Assembly: GCA_036925085.1 (NCBI GenBank)
Contig: JAUPFP010000075.1
Coordinates: forward strand, 186,001-250,000
DNA: 64,000 bases
Reading direction: 5' to 3'
Source of the DNA: Brachycybe producta
Lineage: Eukaryota; Arthropoda; Diplopoda; Playtdesmida; Andrognathidae
The position numbers and the translations under genes were made by a program. Shown in pieces: positions 1 through 14,099 of this stretch (position 1 is the first letter of the stretch; every line of letters starts with the position of its first letter). The notes under the pieces were generated by a model. That model was not told where the DNA came from. It saw only the letters and a list, made by a program, of their open reading frames with translations, and did no database searches.

Positions 1-93
1 GCATTTTCAGTTATTTATATAAAATAAGTGTTCAATTTTATCATGCCAGTTATTAATATATGATTCCCATTATTTAAAAAATAGAAAAAAATT

Positions 94-213
94 ATGCCAA
101 CAACACACAGTATTCCCAGGCAGTCACCCATCCAAGTACTGACTGGGCCCAATGTTGATTAACTTTGGTGATCGGATGAGAACCAGTGTGTTCAACATGG
201 TATGGCCGTTGAC
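94..213 (-). rRNA. 5S rRNA-like unit, type A 3' flank (representative)
   Basis: This is a full-length 5S-like gene. Helix I can form between the 5' GTCAACGGC and the 3' GTTGTTGGC with G:U wobbles. Box C (GGATGGGTGACTGCCTGG) differs from the usual metazoan form mainly by a CpG-to-TpG change. The 3' end runs through GGCATAA directly into a T7 tract, a good RNA polymerase III terminator. No TATA-like element lies 25-30 bp upstream; a palindrome CTTTCGAAAG sits there instead. It may be a functional minor 5S gene or a decayed satellite copy. Confidence 0.8.
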
Positions 214-703
214 ACCCCAAAATGTACAAGTTCAACTTTCGAAAGATCTAAATAAGTTAACTCTCCACTTCAAAAAATACTTATTACAGTTGACTATTAT
301 TGTGTGCATTTTCAGTTATTTATATAAAATAAGTGTTCAATTTTATCATGCCAGTTATTAATATATGATTCCCATTATTTAAAAAATAGAAAAAAATTAT
401 GCCAACAACACACAGTATTCCCAGGCAGTCACTCATCCAAGTACTGACTGGGCCCAATGTTGCTTAAGTTTGGTGATCAGATGAGAACCAGTGTGTTCAA
501 CATGGTATGGCCGTTGACACCCCAAAATGTACAAGTTCAACTTTCGAAAGATCTAAATAAGTTAACTCTCCACTTCAAAAAAATACTTATTACAGTTAAC
601 TATTATTGTGTGCATTTTCAGTTATTTATATAAAATAAGTGTTCAATTTTATCATGCCAGTTATTAATAGATGATTCCCATTATTTAAAAAATGAAAAGA
701 AAT

Positions 704-823
704 ACACCAACAACACCCAGTATTCCCAGGCAGTCACCAGTCCAAGTACTGACTGGGCCCAATGTTGCTTAACTTTGGTGATCGGATGAGAACCAGTGTG
801 TTCAACATGGTATGGCCGTTGAC
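704..823 (-). rRNA. 5S rRNA-like unit, type B 3' flank (representative)
   Basis: This full-length 5S-like unit belongs to the second class. Its 3' end reads GTTGGTGTATTTC rather than GTTGGCATAATTTTTTT, so the terminal helix I pair becomes a wobble and the first T-runs are short (T3, T4), with T6 reached only further on. Box C is also altered here (GGACTGG in place of GGATGGG). Types A and B alternate in the 610 bp dimers at the left edge. Type B looks less likely to be a working gene. Confidence 0.7.
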
Positions 824-3800
824 ACCCCAAAATGTACAAGTTCAACTTTCGAAAGATCTAAATAAGTTAACTCTCCACTTCAAAAAATACTTATTACAGT
901 TGACTATTATTGTGTGCATTTTCAGTTATTTATATAAAATAAGTGTTCAATTTTATCATGCCAGTTATTAATATATGATTCCCATTATTTAAAAAATAGA
1001 AAAAAATTATGCCAACAACACACAGTATTCCCAGGCAGTCACTCATCCAAGTACTGACTGGGCCCAATGTTGCTTAAGTTTGGTGATCAGATGAGAACCA
1101 GTGTGTTCAACATGGTATGGCCGTTGACACCCCAAAATGTACAAGTTCAACTTTCGAAAGATCTAAATAAGTTAACTCTCCACTTCAAAAAAATACTTAT
1201 TACAGTTAACTATTATTGTGTGCATTTTCAGTTATTTATATAAAATAAGTGTTCAATTTTATCATGCCAGTTATTAATAGATGATTCCCATTATTTAAAA
1301 AATGAAAAGAAATACACCAACAACACCCAGTATTCCCAGGCAGTCACCAGTCCAAGTACTGACTGGGCCCAATGTTGCTTAACTTTGGTGATCGGATGAG
1401 AACCAGTGTGTTCAACATGGTATGGCCGTTGACACCCCAAAATGTACAAGTTCAACTTTCGAAAGATCTAAATAAGTTAACTCTCCACTTCAAAAAATAC
1501 TTATTACAGTTGACTATTATTGTGTGCATTTTCAGTTATTTATATAAAATAAGTGTTCAATTTTATCATGCCAGTTATTAATATATGATTCCCATTATTT
1601 AAAAAATAGAAAAAAATTATGCCAACAACACCCAGTATTCCCAGGCAGTCACCCATCCAAGTACTGACTGGGCCCAATGTTGCTTAACTTTGGTGATCGG
1701 ATGAGAACCAGTGTGTTCAACATGGTATGGCCATTGACACCCCAAAATGTACAAGTTCAACTTTCGAAAGATCTAAATAAGTTAACTCTCCACTTCAAAA
1801 AAATACTTATTACAGTTAACTATTATTGTGTGCATTTTCAGTTATTTATATAAAATAAGTGTTCAATTTTATCATGCCAGTTATTAATAGATGATTCGTA
1901 TTATTTAAAAAATGAAAAGAAATACACCAACAACACCCAGTATTCCCAGGCAGTCACCAATCCAAGTACTGACTGGGCCCAATGTTGCTTAACTTTGGTG
2001 ATCAGATGAGAACCAGTGTGTTCAACATGGTATGGCCGTTGACACCCGAAAATGTACAAGTTCAACTTTCGAAAGATCTAAATAAGTTAACTCTCCACTT
2101 CAAAAAATACTTATTACAGTTAACTATTATTGTGTGCATTTTCAGTTATTTATATAAAATAAGTGTTCAATTTTATCATGCCAGTTATTAATATATGATT
2201 CCCATTATTTAAAAAATAGAAAAAAATTACACCAACAACACCCAGTATTCCCAGGCAGTCACCCATCCAAGTACTGACTGGGTCCAATGTTGCTTAACTT
2301 TGGTAATTGGATGAGAACCAGTGTGTTCAACATGGTATGGCTGTTGACACCCGAAAATGTACAATTTCAACTTTCCAAAGATCTAAATAAGTTAACTCTC
2401 CACTTCAAAAAATACTTATTACAGTTAACTATTATTGTGTGCATTTTCAGTTATTTATATAAAATAAGTGTTCAATTTTATCATGCCAGTTATTAATATA
2501 TGATTCCCATTATTTAAAAAATAGAAAAAAAATTATGCCAACAACACCCAGTATTCCCAGGCAGTCACCCATCCAAGTACTGACTGGGCCCAATGTTGCT
2601 TCATTTTGGTGATCGGATGAGAACCAGTGTGTTCAACATGGTATAGCCGTTGACACCCCAAAATGTACAAGTTCAACTTTCGAAAGATCTAAATAAGTTA
2701 ACTCTCCACTTCAAAAAAATACTTATTACAGTTAACTATTATTGTGTGCATTTTCAGTTATTTATATAAAATAAGTGTTCAATTTTATCATGCCAGTTAT
2801 TAATAGATGATTCCCATTATTTAAAAAATGAAAAAAAATACACCAACAACACACAGTATTCCCAGGCAGTCACCAGTCCAAGTACTGACTGGGCCCAATG
2901 TTGCTTAACTTTGGTGATCGGATGAGAACCAGTGTGTTCAACATGGTATGGCCGTTGACACCCCAAAATGTACAAGTTCAACTTTCGTAAGATCTAAATA
3001 AGTTAACTCTCCACTTCAAAAAATACTTATTACAGTTGACTATTATTGTGTGCATTTTCAGTTATTTATATAAAATAAGTGTTCAATTTTATCATGCCAG
3101 TTATTAATATATGATTCCCATTATTTAAAAAATAGAAAAAAATTATGCCAACAACACACAGTATTCCCAGGCAGTCACCCATCCAAGTACTGACTGGGCC
3201 CAATGTTGCTTAACTTTGGTGATCAGATGAGAACCAGTGTGTTCAACATGGTATGGCCGTTGACACCTCAAAATGTACAAGTTCAACTTTCGAAAGATCT
3301 AAATAAGTTAACTCTCCACTTCAAAAAAATACTTATTACAGTTAACTATTATAGTGTGCATTTTCAGTTATTTATATGAAATAAGTGTTCAATTTTATCA
3401 TGCCAGTTATTAATAGATGATTCCCATTATTTAAAAAATGAAAAGAAATACACCAACAACACCCAGTATTCCCAGGCAGTCACCCATCCAAGTACTGACT
3501 GAGCCCAATGTTGCTTAACTTTAGTGATCGGATGAGAACCAGTGTGTTCAACATGGTATGGCCATTGACACCCCAAAATGTACAAGTTCAACTTTCGAAA
3601 GATCTAAATAAGTTAACTCTCCACTTCAAAAAAATACTTATTACAGTTAACTATTATTGTGTGCATTTTCAGTTATTTATATAAAATAAGTGTTCAATTT
3701 TATCATGCCAGTTATTAATAGATGATTCCCATTATTTAAAAAATGAAAAGAAATACACAAACAACACCCAGTATTCCCAGGCAGTCACCCATCTAAGTAC

Positions 3801-4142
3801 TGACTGGGCCCAATGTTGCTTAACTTTGGTGATCGGATGAGAACCAGTGTGTTCAACATGGTATGGCCGTTGACACCCCAAAATGTACAAGTTCAACTTT
3901 CGAAAGATCTAAATAAGTTAACTCTCCACTTCAAAAAATACTTATTACAGTTAACTATTATTGTGTGCATTTTCAGTTATTTATATAAAATAAGTGGTCA
4001 ATTTTATCATGCCAGTTATTAATATATGATTCCCATTATTTAAAAAATAGAAAAAAAATATGCCAACAACACCCAGTATTTCCAGGCAGTCAGCCATCCA
4101 AGTACTGACTGGGCCCAATGTTGATTAACTTTGGTGATCGGA

Positions 4143-7100
4143 TGAGAACCAGTGTGTTCAACATGGTATGGCCGTTGACACCCCAAAATGTACAAGTTCA
4201 ACTTTCGAAAGATCTAAATAAGTTAACTCTCCACTTCAAAAAATACTTATTACAGTTAACTATTATTGTGTGCATTTTCAGTTATTTATATAAAATAAGT
4301 GTTCAATTTTATCATGCCAGTTATTAATAGATGATTAACATCATTTAAAAAATGAAAAGAAATACACCAACAACACCCAGTATTCCCAGGCAGTCACCAA
4401 TCCAAGTACTGACTGGGCCCAATGTTGCTTAACTTTGGTGATCAGATGAGAACCAGTGTGTTCAACATGGTATAGCCATTGACACCCCAAAATGTACAAG
4501 TTCAACTTTCGAAATATCTAAATAAGTTAACTCTCCACTTCAAAAAAATACTTATTACAGTTAACTATTATTGTGTGCATTTTCAGTTATTTATATAAAA
4601 TAAGTGTTCAATTTTATCCTGCCAGTTATTAATAGATGATTCCCATTATTTAAAAAATGAAAAGAAATACACCAACAACACCCAGTATTCCCAGGCAGTC
4701 ACCCATCCAAGTACTGACTGAGCCCAATGTTGCTTAACTTTAGTGATCGGATGAGAACCAGTGTGTTCAACATGGTATGGCCATTGACACCCCAAAATGT
4801 ACAAGTTCAACTTTCGAAAGATCTAAATAAGTTAACTCTCCACTTCAAAAAAAATACTTATTACAGTTAACTATTATAGTGTGCATTTTCAGTTATTTAT
4901 ATAAAATAAGTGTTCAATTTTATCATGCCAGTTATTAATAGATGATTCCCATTATTTAAAAAATGAAAAGAAATACACCAACAACACCCAGTATTCCCAG
5001 GCAGTCACCCATCCAAGTACTGACTGAAACCAATGTTGCTTAACTTTAGTGATCGGATGAGAACCAGTGTGTTCAACATGGTATGGCCATTGACACCCCA
5101 AAATGTACAAGTTCAACTTTCGAAAGATCTAAATAAGTTAACTCTCCACTTCAAAAAAATACTTATTACAGTTAACTATTATTGTGTGCATTTTCAGTTA
5201 TTTATATAAAATAAGTGTTCAATTTTATCATGCCAGTTATTAATAGATGATTCTCATTATTTAAAAAATGAAAAGAAATACACCAACAACACCCAGTATT
5301 CCCAGGCAGTCACCCATCTAAGTACTGACTGGGCCCAATGTTGCTTAACTTTGGTGATCGGATGAGAACCAGTGTGTTCAACATGGTATGGCCGTTGACA
5401 CCCCAAAATGTACAAGTTCAACTTTCGAAAGATCTAAATAAGTTAACTCTCCACTTCAAAAAATAATTATTACAGTTAACTATTATTGTGTGCATTTTCA
5501 GTTATTTATATAAAATAAGTGGTCAATTTTATCATGCCAGTTATTAATATATGATTCCCATTATTTAAAAAATAGAAAAAAATTATGCCAACAACACCCA
5601 GTATTTCCAGGCAGTCACCCATCCAAGTACTGACTGGGCCCAATGTTGATTAACTTTGGTGATCGGATGAGAACCAGTGTGTTCAACATGGTATGGCCGT
5701 TGACACCCCAAAATGTACAAGTTCAACTTTCGAAAGATCTAAATAAGTTAACTCTCCACTTCAAAAAATACTTATTACAGTTAACTATTATTGTGTGCAT
5801 TTTCAGTTATTTATATAAAATAAGTGTTCAATTTTATCATGCCAGTTATTAATAGATGATTAACATCATTTAAAAAATGAAAAGAAATACACCAACAACA
5901 CCCAGTATTCCCAGGCAGTCACCAATCCAAGTACTGACTGGGCCCAATGTTGCTTAACTTTGGTGATCAGATGAGAACCAGTGTGTTCAACATGGTATAG
6001 CCGTTGACACCCCAAAATGTACAAGTTCAACTTTCGAAAGATCTAAATAAGTTAACTTTCCACTTCAAAAAAATACTTATTACAGTTAACTATTATTGTG
6101 TGCATTTTCAGTTATTTATATAAAATAAGTGTTCAATTTTATCATGCCAGTTATTAATAGATGATTCCCATTATTTAAAAAATGAAAAGAAATACACCAA
6201 CAACACCCAGTATTCCCAGGCAGTCACCCATCCAAGTACTGACTGGGCAAAATGTCGCTTAACTTTGGTGATTGGATGAGAACCAGTGTGTTCAACCTGG
6301 TATGGCCGTTGACACCCCAAAATGTACAAGTTCAACTTTCGTAAGATCTAAATAAGTTAACTCTCCACTTCAAAAAATACTTATTACAGTTGACTATTAT
6401 TGTGTGCATTTTCAGTTATTTATATAAAATAAGTGTTCAATTTTATCATGCCAGTTATTAATATATGATTCCCATTATTTAAAAAATAGAAAAAAATTAT
6501 GCCAACAACACACAGTATTCCCAGGCAGTCACCCATCCAAGTACTGACTGGGCCCAATGTTGATTAACTTTGGTGATCGGATGAGAACCAGTGTGTTCAA
6601 CATGGTATGGCCGTTGACACCCAAAAATGTACAAGTTCAACTTTCGAAAGATCTAAATAAGTTAACTCTCCACTTCAAAAAATACTTATTACAGTTGACT
6701 ATTATTGTGTGCATTTTCAGTTATTTATATAAAATAAGTGTTCAATTTTATCATGCCAGTTATTAATATATGATTCCCATTATTTAAAAAATAGAAAAAA
6801 ATTATGCCAACAACACACAGTATTCCCAGGCAGTCACTCATCCAAGTACTGACTGGGCCCAATGTTGCTTAAGTTTGGTGATCAGATGAGAACCAGTGTG
6901 TTCAACATGGTATGGCCGTTGACACCCCAAAATGTACAAGTTCAACTTTCGAAAGATCTAAATAAGTTAACTCTCCACTTCAAAAAATACTTATTACAGT
7001 TAACTATTATTGTGTGCATTTTCAGTTATTTATATAAAATAAGTGTTCAATTTTATCATGCCAGTTATTAATAGATGATTAACATCATTTAAAAAATGAA

Positions 7101-9728
7101 AAGAAATACACCAACAACACCCAGTATTCCCAGGCAGTCACCAATCCAAGTACTGACTGGGCCCAATGTTGCTTAACTTTGGTGATCAGATGAGAACCAG
7201 TGTGTTCAACATGGTATAGCCATTGACACCCCAAAATGTACAAGTTCAACTTTCGAAATATCTAAATAAGTTAACTCTCCACTTCAAAAAAATACTTATT
7301 ACAGTTAACTATTATTGTGTGCATTTTCAGTTATTTATATAAAATAAGTGTTCAATTTTATCCTGCCAGTTATTAATAGATGATTCCCATTATTTAAAAA
7401 ATGAAAAGAAATACACCAACAACACCCAGTATTCCCAGGCAGTCACCCATCCAAGTACTGACTGAGCCCAATGTTGCTTAACTTTAGTGATCGGATGAGA
7501 ACCAGTGTGTTCAACATGGTATGGCCATTGACACCCCAAAATGTACAAGTTCAACTTTCGAAAGATCTAAATAAGTTAACTCTCCACTTCAAAAAAAATA
7601 CTTATTACAGTTAACTATTATAGTGTGCATTTTCAGTTATTTATATAAAATAAGTGTTCAATTTTATCATGCCAGTTATTAATAGATGATTCCCATTATT
7701 TAAAAAATGAAAAGAAATACACCAACAACACCCAGTATTCCCAGGCAGTCACCCATCCAAGTACTGACTGAAACCAATGTTGCTTAACTTTAGTGATCGG
7801 ATGAGAACCAGTGTGTTCAACATGGTATGGCCATTGACACCCCAAAATGTACAAGTTCAACTTTCGAAAGATCTAAATAAGTTAACTCTCCACTTCAAAA
7901 AAATACTTATTACAGTTAACTATTATTGTGTGCATTTTCAGTTATTTATATAAAATAAGTGTTCAATTTTATCATGCCAGTTATTAATAGATGATTCTCA
8001 TTATTTAAAAAATGAAAAGAAATACACCAACAACACCCAGTATTCCCAGGCAGTCACCCATCTAAGTACTGACTGGGCCCAATGTTGCTTAACTTTGGTG
8101 ATCGGATGAGAACCAGTGTGTTCAACATGGTATGGCCGTTGACACCCCAAAATGTACAAGTTCAACTTTCGAAAGATCTAAATAAGTTAACTCTCCACTT
8201 CAAAAAATAATTATTACAGTTAACTATTATTGTGTGCATTTTCAGTTATTTATATAAAATAAGTGGTCAATTTTATCATGCCAGTTATTAATATATGATT
8301 CCCATTATTTAAAAAATAGAAAAAAATTATGCCAACAACACCCAGTATTTCCAGGCAGTCACCCATCCAAGTACTGACTGGGCCCAATGTTGATTAACTT
8401 TGGTGATCGGATGAGAACCAGTGTGTTCAACATGGTATGGCCGTTGACACCCCAAAATGTACAAGTTCAACTTTCGAAAGATCTAAATAAGTTAACTCTC
8501 CACTTCAAAAAATACTTATTACAGTTAACTATTATTGTGTGCATTTTCAGTTATTTATATAAAATAAGTGTTCAATTTTATCATGCCAGTTATTAATAGA
8601 TGATTAACATCATTTAAAAAATGAAAAGAAATACACCAACAACACCCAGTATTCCCAGGCAGTCACCAATCCAAGTACTGACTGGGCCCAATGTTGCTTA
8701 ACTTTGGTGATCAGATGAGAACCAGTGTGTTCAACATGGTATAGCCGTTGACACCCCAAAATGTACAAGTTCAACTTTCGAAAGATCTAAATAAGTTAAC
8801 TCTCCACTTCAAAAAAATACTTATTACAGTTAACTATTATTGTGTGCATTTTCAGTTATTTATATAAAATAAGTGTTCAATTTTATCATGCCAGTTATTA
8901 ATAGATGATTCCCATTATTTAAAAAATGAAAAGAAATACACCAACAACACCCAGTATTCCCAGGCAGTCACCCATCCAAGTACTGACTGGGCAAAATGTC
9001 GCTTAACTTTGGTGATTGGATGAGAACCAGTGTGTTCAACCTGGTATGGCCGTTGACACCCCAAAATGTACAAGTTCAACTTTCGTAAGATCTAAATAAG
9101 TTAACTCTCCACTTCAAAAAATACTTATTACAGTTGACTATTATTGTGTGCATTTTCAGTTATTTATATAAAATAAGTGTTCAATTTTATCATGCCAGTT
9201 ATTAATATATGATTCCCATTATTTAAAAAATAGAAAAAAATTATGCCAACAACACACAGTATTCCCAGGCAGTCACCCATCCAAGTACTGACTGGGCCCA
9301 ATGTTGATTAACTTTGGTGATCGGATGAGAACCAGTGTGTTCAACATGGTATGGCCGTTGACACCCCAAAATGTACAAGTTCAACTTTCGAAAGATCTAA
9401 ATAAGTTAACTCTCCACTTCAAAAAATACTTATTACAGTTGACTATTATTGTGTGCATTTTCAGTTATTTATATAAAATAAGTGTTCAATTTTATCATGC
9501 CAGTTATTAATATATGATTCCCATTATTTAAAAAATAGAAAAAAATTATGCCAACAACACACAGTATTCCCAGGCAGTCACTCATCCAAGTACTGACTGG
9601 GCCCAATGTTGCTTAAGTTTGGTGATCAGATGAGAACCAGTGTGTTCAACATGGTATGGCCGTTGACACCCCAAAATGTACAAGTTCAACTTTCGAAAGA
9701 TCTAAATAAGTTAACTCTCCACTTCAAA
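4143..9728. repeat. 2,744 bp nine-monomer higher-order repeat, two overlapping copies
   Basis: Private variants recur with an exact 2,744 bp offset: GATTAACATC at 4333/7077 and 5858/8602, the CCTGGTATGG variant near 6296/9040, and landmarks 5643/8387 and 6557/9301. Identity with that offset begins after about 4140/6884 and is lost at an A-run difference near 6985/9729. The two copies are nearly identical, indicating a recent unequal exchange or amplification of nine monomers at once. GATTAACATC also occurs once near 16840, a likely stray of the same lineage. Confidence 0.85.
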
Positions 9729-11529
9729 AAAATACTTATTACAGTTAACTATTATTGTGTGCATTTTCAGTTATTTATATAAAATAAGTGTTCAATTTTA
9801 TCATGCCAGTTATTAATAGATGATTCCCATTATTTAAAAAATGAAAAGAAATACACCAACAACACCCAGTATTCCCAGGCAGTCACCAGTCCAAGTACTG
9901 ACTGGGCCCAATGTTGCTTAACTTTGGTGATCGGATGAGAACCAGTCTGTTCAACATGGTATGGCCGTTGACACCCCAAAATGTACAAGTTCAACTTTCG
10001 AAAGATCTAAATAAGTTAACTCTCCACTTCAAAAAAATACTTATTACAGTTAACTATTATTGTGTGCATTTTCAGTTATTTATATAAAACAAGTGTTCAA
10101 TTTTATCATGCTAGTTATTAATAGATGATTACCATTATTTAAAACATAGAAAAAATATTATGCCAACAACACCCAGTATTACCAGGCAGTCAACCATCCA
10201 AGTACTGACTGGGCCCAATGTTGCTTAACTTTGGTGATCGGATGAGAACCAGTGTGTTCAACATGGTATGGCTATTGACACCCCAAAATGTACAAGTTCA
10301 ACTTTCGAAAGATCTAATTAAGTTAACTCTCCACTTCAAAAAATACTTATTACAGTTAACTATTATTGTGTGCATTTTCAGTTATTTATATAAAATAAGT
10401 GTTCAATTTTATCATGCTAGTTATTAATATATGATTCCCATTATTTAAAAAATAGAAAAAAATTATGCCAACAACACCCAGTATTCCCAGGCAGTCACCC
10501 ATCCAAGTACTGACTGGGCCCAATGTTGCTTAAATTTGGTGATCGGATGAGAACCAGTGTGTTCAACATGGTATGGCCGTTGACACCCCAAAATGTACAA
10601 GTTCAACTTTCGAAAGATCTAAATAAGTTAATTCTCCACTTCAAAAAATACTTACTACAGTTAACTATTATTATGTGCATTTTCAGTTATTTATATAAAA
10701 TAAGTGTTCAATTTTATCATGCCAGTTATTAATATATGATTCCCATTATTTAAAAAATAGAAAAAAATTATGCCAACAACACACAGTATTCCCAGGCAGT
10801 CACCCATCCAAGTACTGACTTGGCCCAATGTTGCTCAACTTTGGTGACCGGATGAGAACCAGTGTGTTCAACATGGTATGGCCGTTGACACCCCAAAATG
10901 TACAAGTTCAACTTTCGAAAGATCTAAATAAGTTAACTCTCCACTTCAAAAAATACTTATTACAGTTAACTATTATTGTGTGCATTTTCAGTTATTTATA
11001 TAAAATAAGTGTTCAATTTTATCATGCCATTTATTAATATATGATTCCCATTATTTAAAAAATAGAAAAAAATTATGCCAACAACAACCAGTATTCCCAG
11101 GCAGTCACCCATCTAAGTACTGACTGGGCCCAATGTTGCTTAACTTTGGTGATCGGATGAGAACCAGTGTGTTCAACATGGTATGGCCGTTGACACCCCA
11201 AAATGTACAAGTTCAACTTTCGAAAGATCTAAATAAGTTAACTCTCCACTTCAAAAAATACTTATTACAGTTAACTATTATTGTGTGCATTTTCAGTTAT
11301 TTATATAAAGTAAGTGGTCAATTTTATCATGCCAATTATTAATATATGATTCCCATTATTTAAAAAATAGAAAAAAATTATGCCAACAACACCCAGTATT
11401 TCCAGGCAGTCACCCATCCAAGTACTGACTGGGCCCAATGTTGATTAACTTTGGTGATCGGATGAGAACCAGTGTGTTCAACATGGTATGGCCGTTGACA
11501 CCCCAAAATGTACAAGTTCAACTTTCGAA

Positions 11530-12535
11530 AGATCTAAATAAGTTAACTCTCCACTTCAAAAAATACTTATTACAGTTGACTATTATTGTGTGCATTTTCA
11601 GTTATTTATATAAAATAAGTGTTCAATTTCATCATGCCAGTTATTAATATATGATTCCCATTATTTAAAAAATAGAAAAAAATTATGCCAACAACACACA
11701 GTATTCCCAGGCAGTCACCCATCCAAGTACTGACTGGGCCCAATGTTGCTTAACTTTGGTGATCAGATGAGAACCAGTGTGTTCAACATGGTATGGCCGT
11801 TGACACCTCAAAATGTACAAGTTCAACTTTCGAAAGATCTAAATAAGTTAACTCTCCACTTCAAAAAAATACTTATTACAGTTAACTATTATAGTGTGCA
11901 TTTTCAGTTATTTATATGAAATAAGTGTTCAATTTTATCATGCCAGTTATTAATAGATGATTCCCATTATTTAAAAAATGAAACGAAATACACCAACAAC
12001 ACCCAGTATTCCCAGGCAGTCACCCATCCAAGTACTGACTGAGCCCAATGTTGCTTAACTTTAGTGATCGGATGAGAACCAGTGTGTTCAACATGGTATG
12101 GCCATTGACACCCCAAAATGTACAAGTTCAACTTTCGAAAGATCTAAATAAGTTAACTCTCCACTTCAAAAAAATACTTATTACAGTTAACTATTATTGT
12201 GTGCATTTTCAGTTATTTATATAAAATAAGTGTTCAATTTTATCATGCCAGTTATTAATAGATGATTCCCATTATTTAAAAAATGAAAAGAAATACACAA
12301 ACAACACCCAGTATTCCCAGGCAGTCACCCATCTAAGTACTGACTGGGCCCAATGTTGCTTAACTTTGGTGATCGGATGAGAACCAGTGTGTTCAACATG
12401 GTATGGCCGTTGACACCCCAAAATGTACAAGTTCAACTTTCGAAAGATCTAAATAAGTTAACTCTCCACTTCAAAAAATACTTATTACAGTTAACTATTA
12501 TTGTGTGCATTTTCAGTTATTTATATAAAATAAGT
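11530..12535. repeat. ~1 kb block duplicated from 2990-3995
   Basis: Rare variants occur in the same order and spacing at an 8,540 bp offset (28 monomers): TGACACCTCA at 3261/11801, ATATGAAATAAG near 3374/11914, and TACACAAACAACACC near 3755/12295. Only a few substitutions separate the copies. Similarity in register ends at a T/G difference at 3996/12536. This shows that exchanges between distant parts of the array copy blocks of several monomers. Confidence 0.75.
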
Positions 12536-14099
12536 GTTCAATTTTATCATGCCAGTTATTAATAGATGATTCCCATTATTTAAAAAATGAAAAGAAATAC
12601 ACCAACAACACCCAGTATTCCCAGGCAGTCACCCATACAAGTACTGACTGGGCAAAATGTCGCTTAACTTTGGTGATTGGATGAGAACCAGTGTGTTCAA
12701 CCTGGTATGGCCGTTGACACCCCAAAATGTACAAGTTCAACTTTCGTAAGATCTAAATAAGTTAACTCTCCACTTCAAAAAATACTTATTACAGTTGACT
12801 ATTATTGTGTGCATTTTCAGTTATTTATATAAAATAAGTGTTCAATTTTATCCTGCCAGTTATTAATAGATGATTCCCATTATTTAAAAAATGAAAAGAA
12901 ATACACCAACAACACCCAGTATTCCCAGGCAGTCACCCATCCAAGTACTGACTGAGCCCAATGTTGCTTAACTTTGGTGATCAGATGAGAACCAGTGTGT
13001 TCAACATGGTATAGCCGTTGACACCCCAAAATGTACAAGTTCAACTTTCGAAAGATCTAAATAAGTTAACTCTCCACTTCAAAAAAATACTTATTACAGT
13101 TAACTATTATTGTGTGCATTTTCAGTTATTTATATAAAATAAGTGTTCAATTTTATCATGCCAGTTATTAATAGATGATTCCCATTATTTAAAAAATGAA
13201 AAGAAATACACCAACAACACCCAGTATTCCCAGGCAGTCACCCATCCAAGTACTGACTGGGCAAAATGTCGCTTAACTTTGGTGATTGGATGAGAACCAG
13301 TGTGTTCAACCTGGTATGGCCGTTGACACCCCAAAATGTACAAGTTCAACTTTCGTAAGATCTAAATAAGTTAACTCTCCACTTCAAAAAATACTTATTA
13401 CAGTTGACTATTATTGTGTGCATTTTCAGTTATTTATATAAAATAAGTGTTAAATTTTATCCTGCCAGTTATTAATAGATGATTCCCATTATTTAAAAAA
13501 TGAAAAGAAATACACCAACAACACCCAGTATTCCCAGGCAGTCACCCATCCAAGTACTGACTGGGCCCAATGTTGCTTAACTTTGGTGATTGGATGAGAA
13601 CCAATGTGTTCAACATGGTATGGCCGTTGACACCCCAAAGTGTACAAGTTCAACTTTCGAAAGATCTAAATAAGTTAACTCTCCACTTCAAAAAATACTT
13701 ATTAAAGTTAACTATTATTGTGTGCATTTTCAGTTTTTATATAAAATAAGTGTTCAATTTTATCATGCCAGTTATTAATAGATGATTCCCATTATTTAAA
13801 AAATGAAAAGAAATACACCAACAACACACAGTACTCCCAGGCAGTCACCCATCCAAGTACTGACTGGGCCCAATGTTGCTTAACTTTGGTGATCAGATGA
13901 GAACCAGTGTGTTCAACATGGTATGGCCGTTGACACCCCAAAATGTACAAGTTCAACTTTCGAAAGATCTAAATAAGTTAACTCTCCACTTCCAAAAAAT
14001 ACTTATTACAGTTAACTATTATTGTGTGCATTTTCAGTTATTTATATAAAATAAGTGTTCAATTTTATCATGCCAGTTATTAATATATGATTCCCATTA

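Larger units (their letters stand above)
1..1890. repeat. 610 bp dimeric repeat (type A + type B units)
   Basis: Near-identical dimers repeat with an exact 610 bp offset (landmarks at 152, 762, 1372, 1982; the variant TTGCTTAAGTTTGG recurs at about 460 and 1070). Each dimer has one unit with the ATAGAAAAAAATTATGCC flank and one with the AATGAAAAGAAATACACC flank. The same pair of variants reappears near 6557-6862 and 9301-9606, so this edge is related to the 2,744 bp repeat further right. Confidence 0.8.

Noticed and set aside
152-361. A recurring plus-strand 69-codon frame present in about half of the units (also 762, 1372, 6557 and many others)
   Set aside because: It starts inside the antisense of the 5S-like gene and runs into AT-rich spacer. 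It recurs only because the unit recurs; a one-base change in the A-run breaks it in about half of the copies, with no sign of selection.
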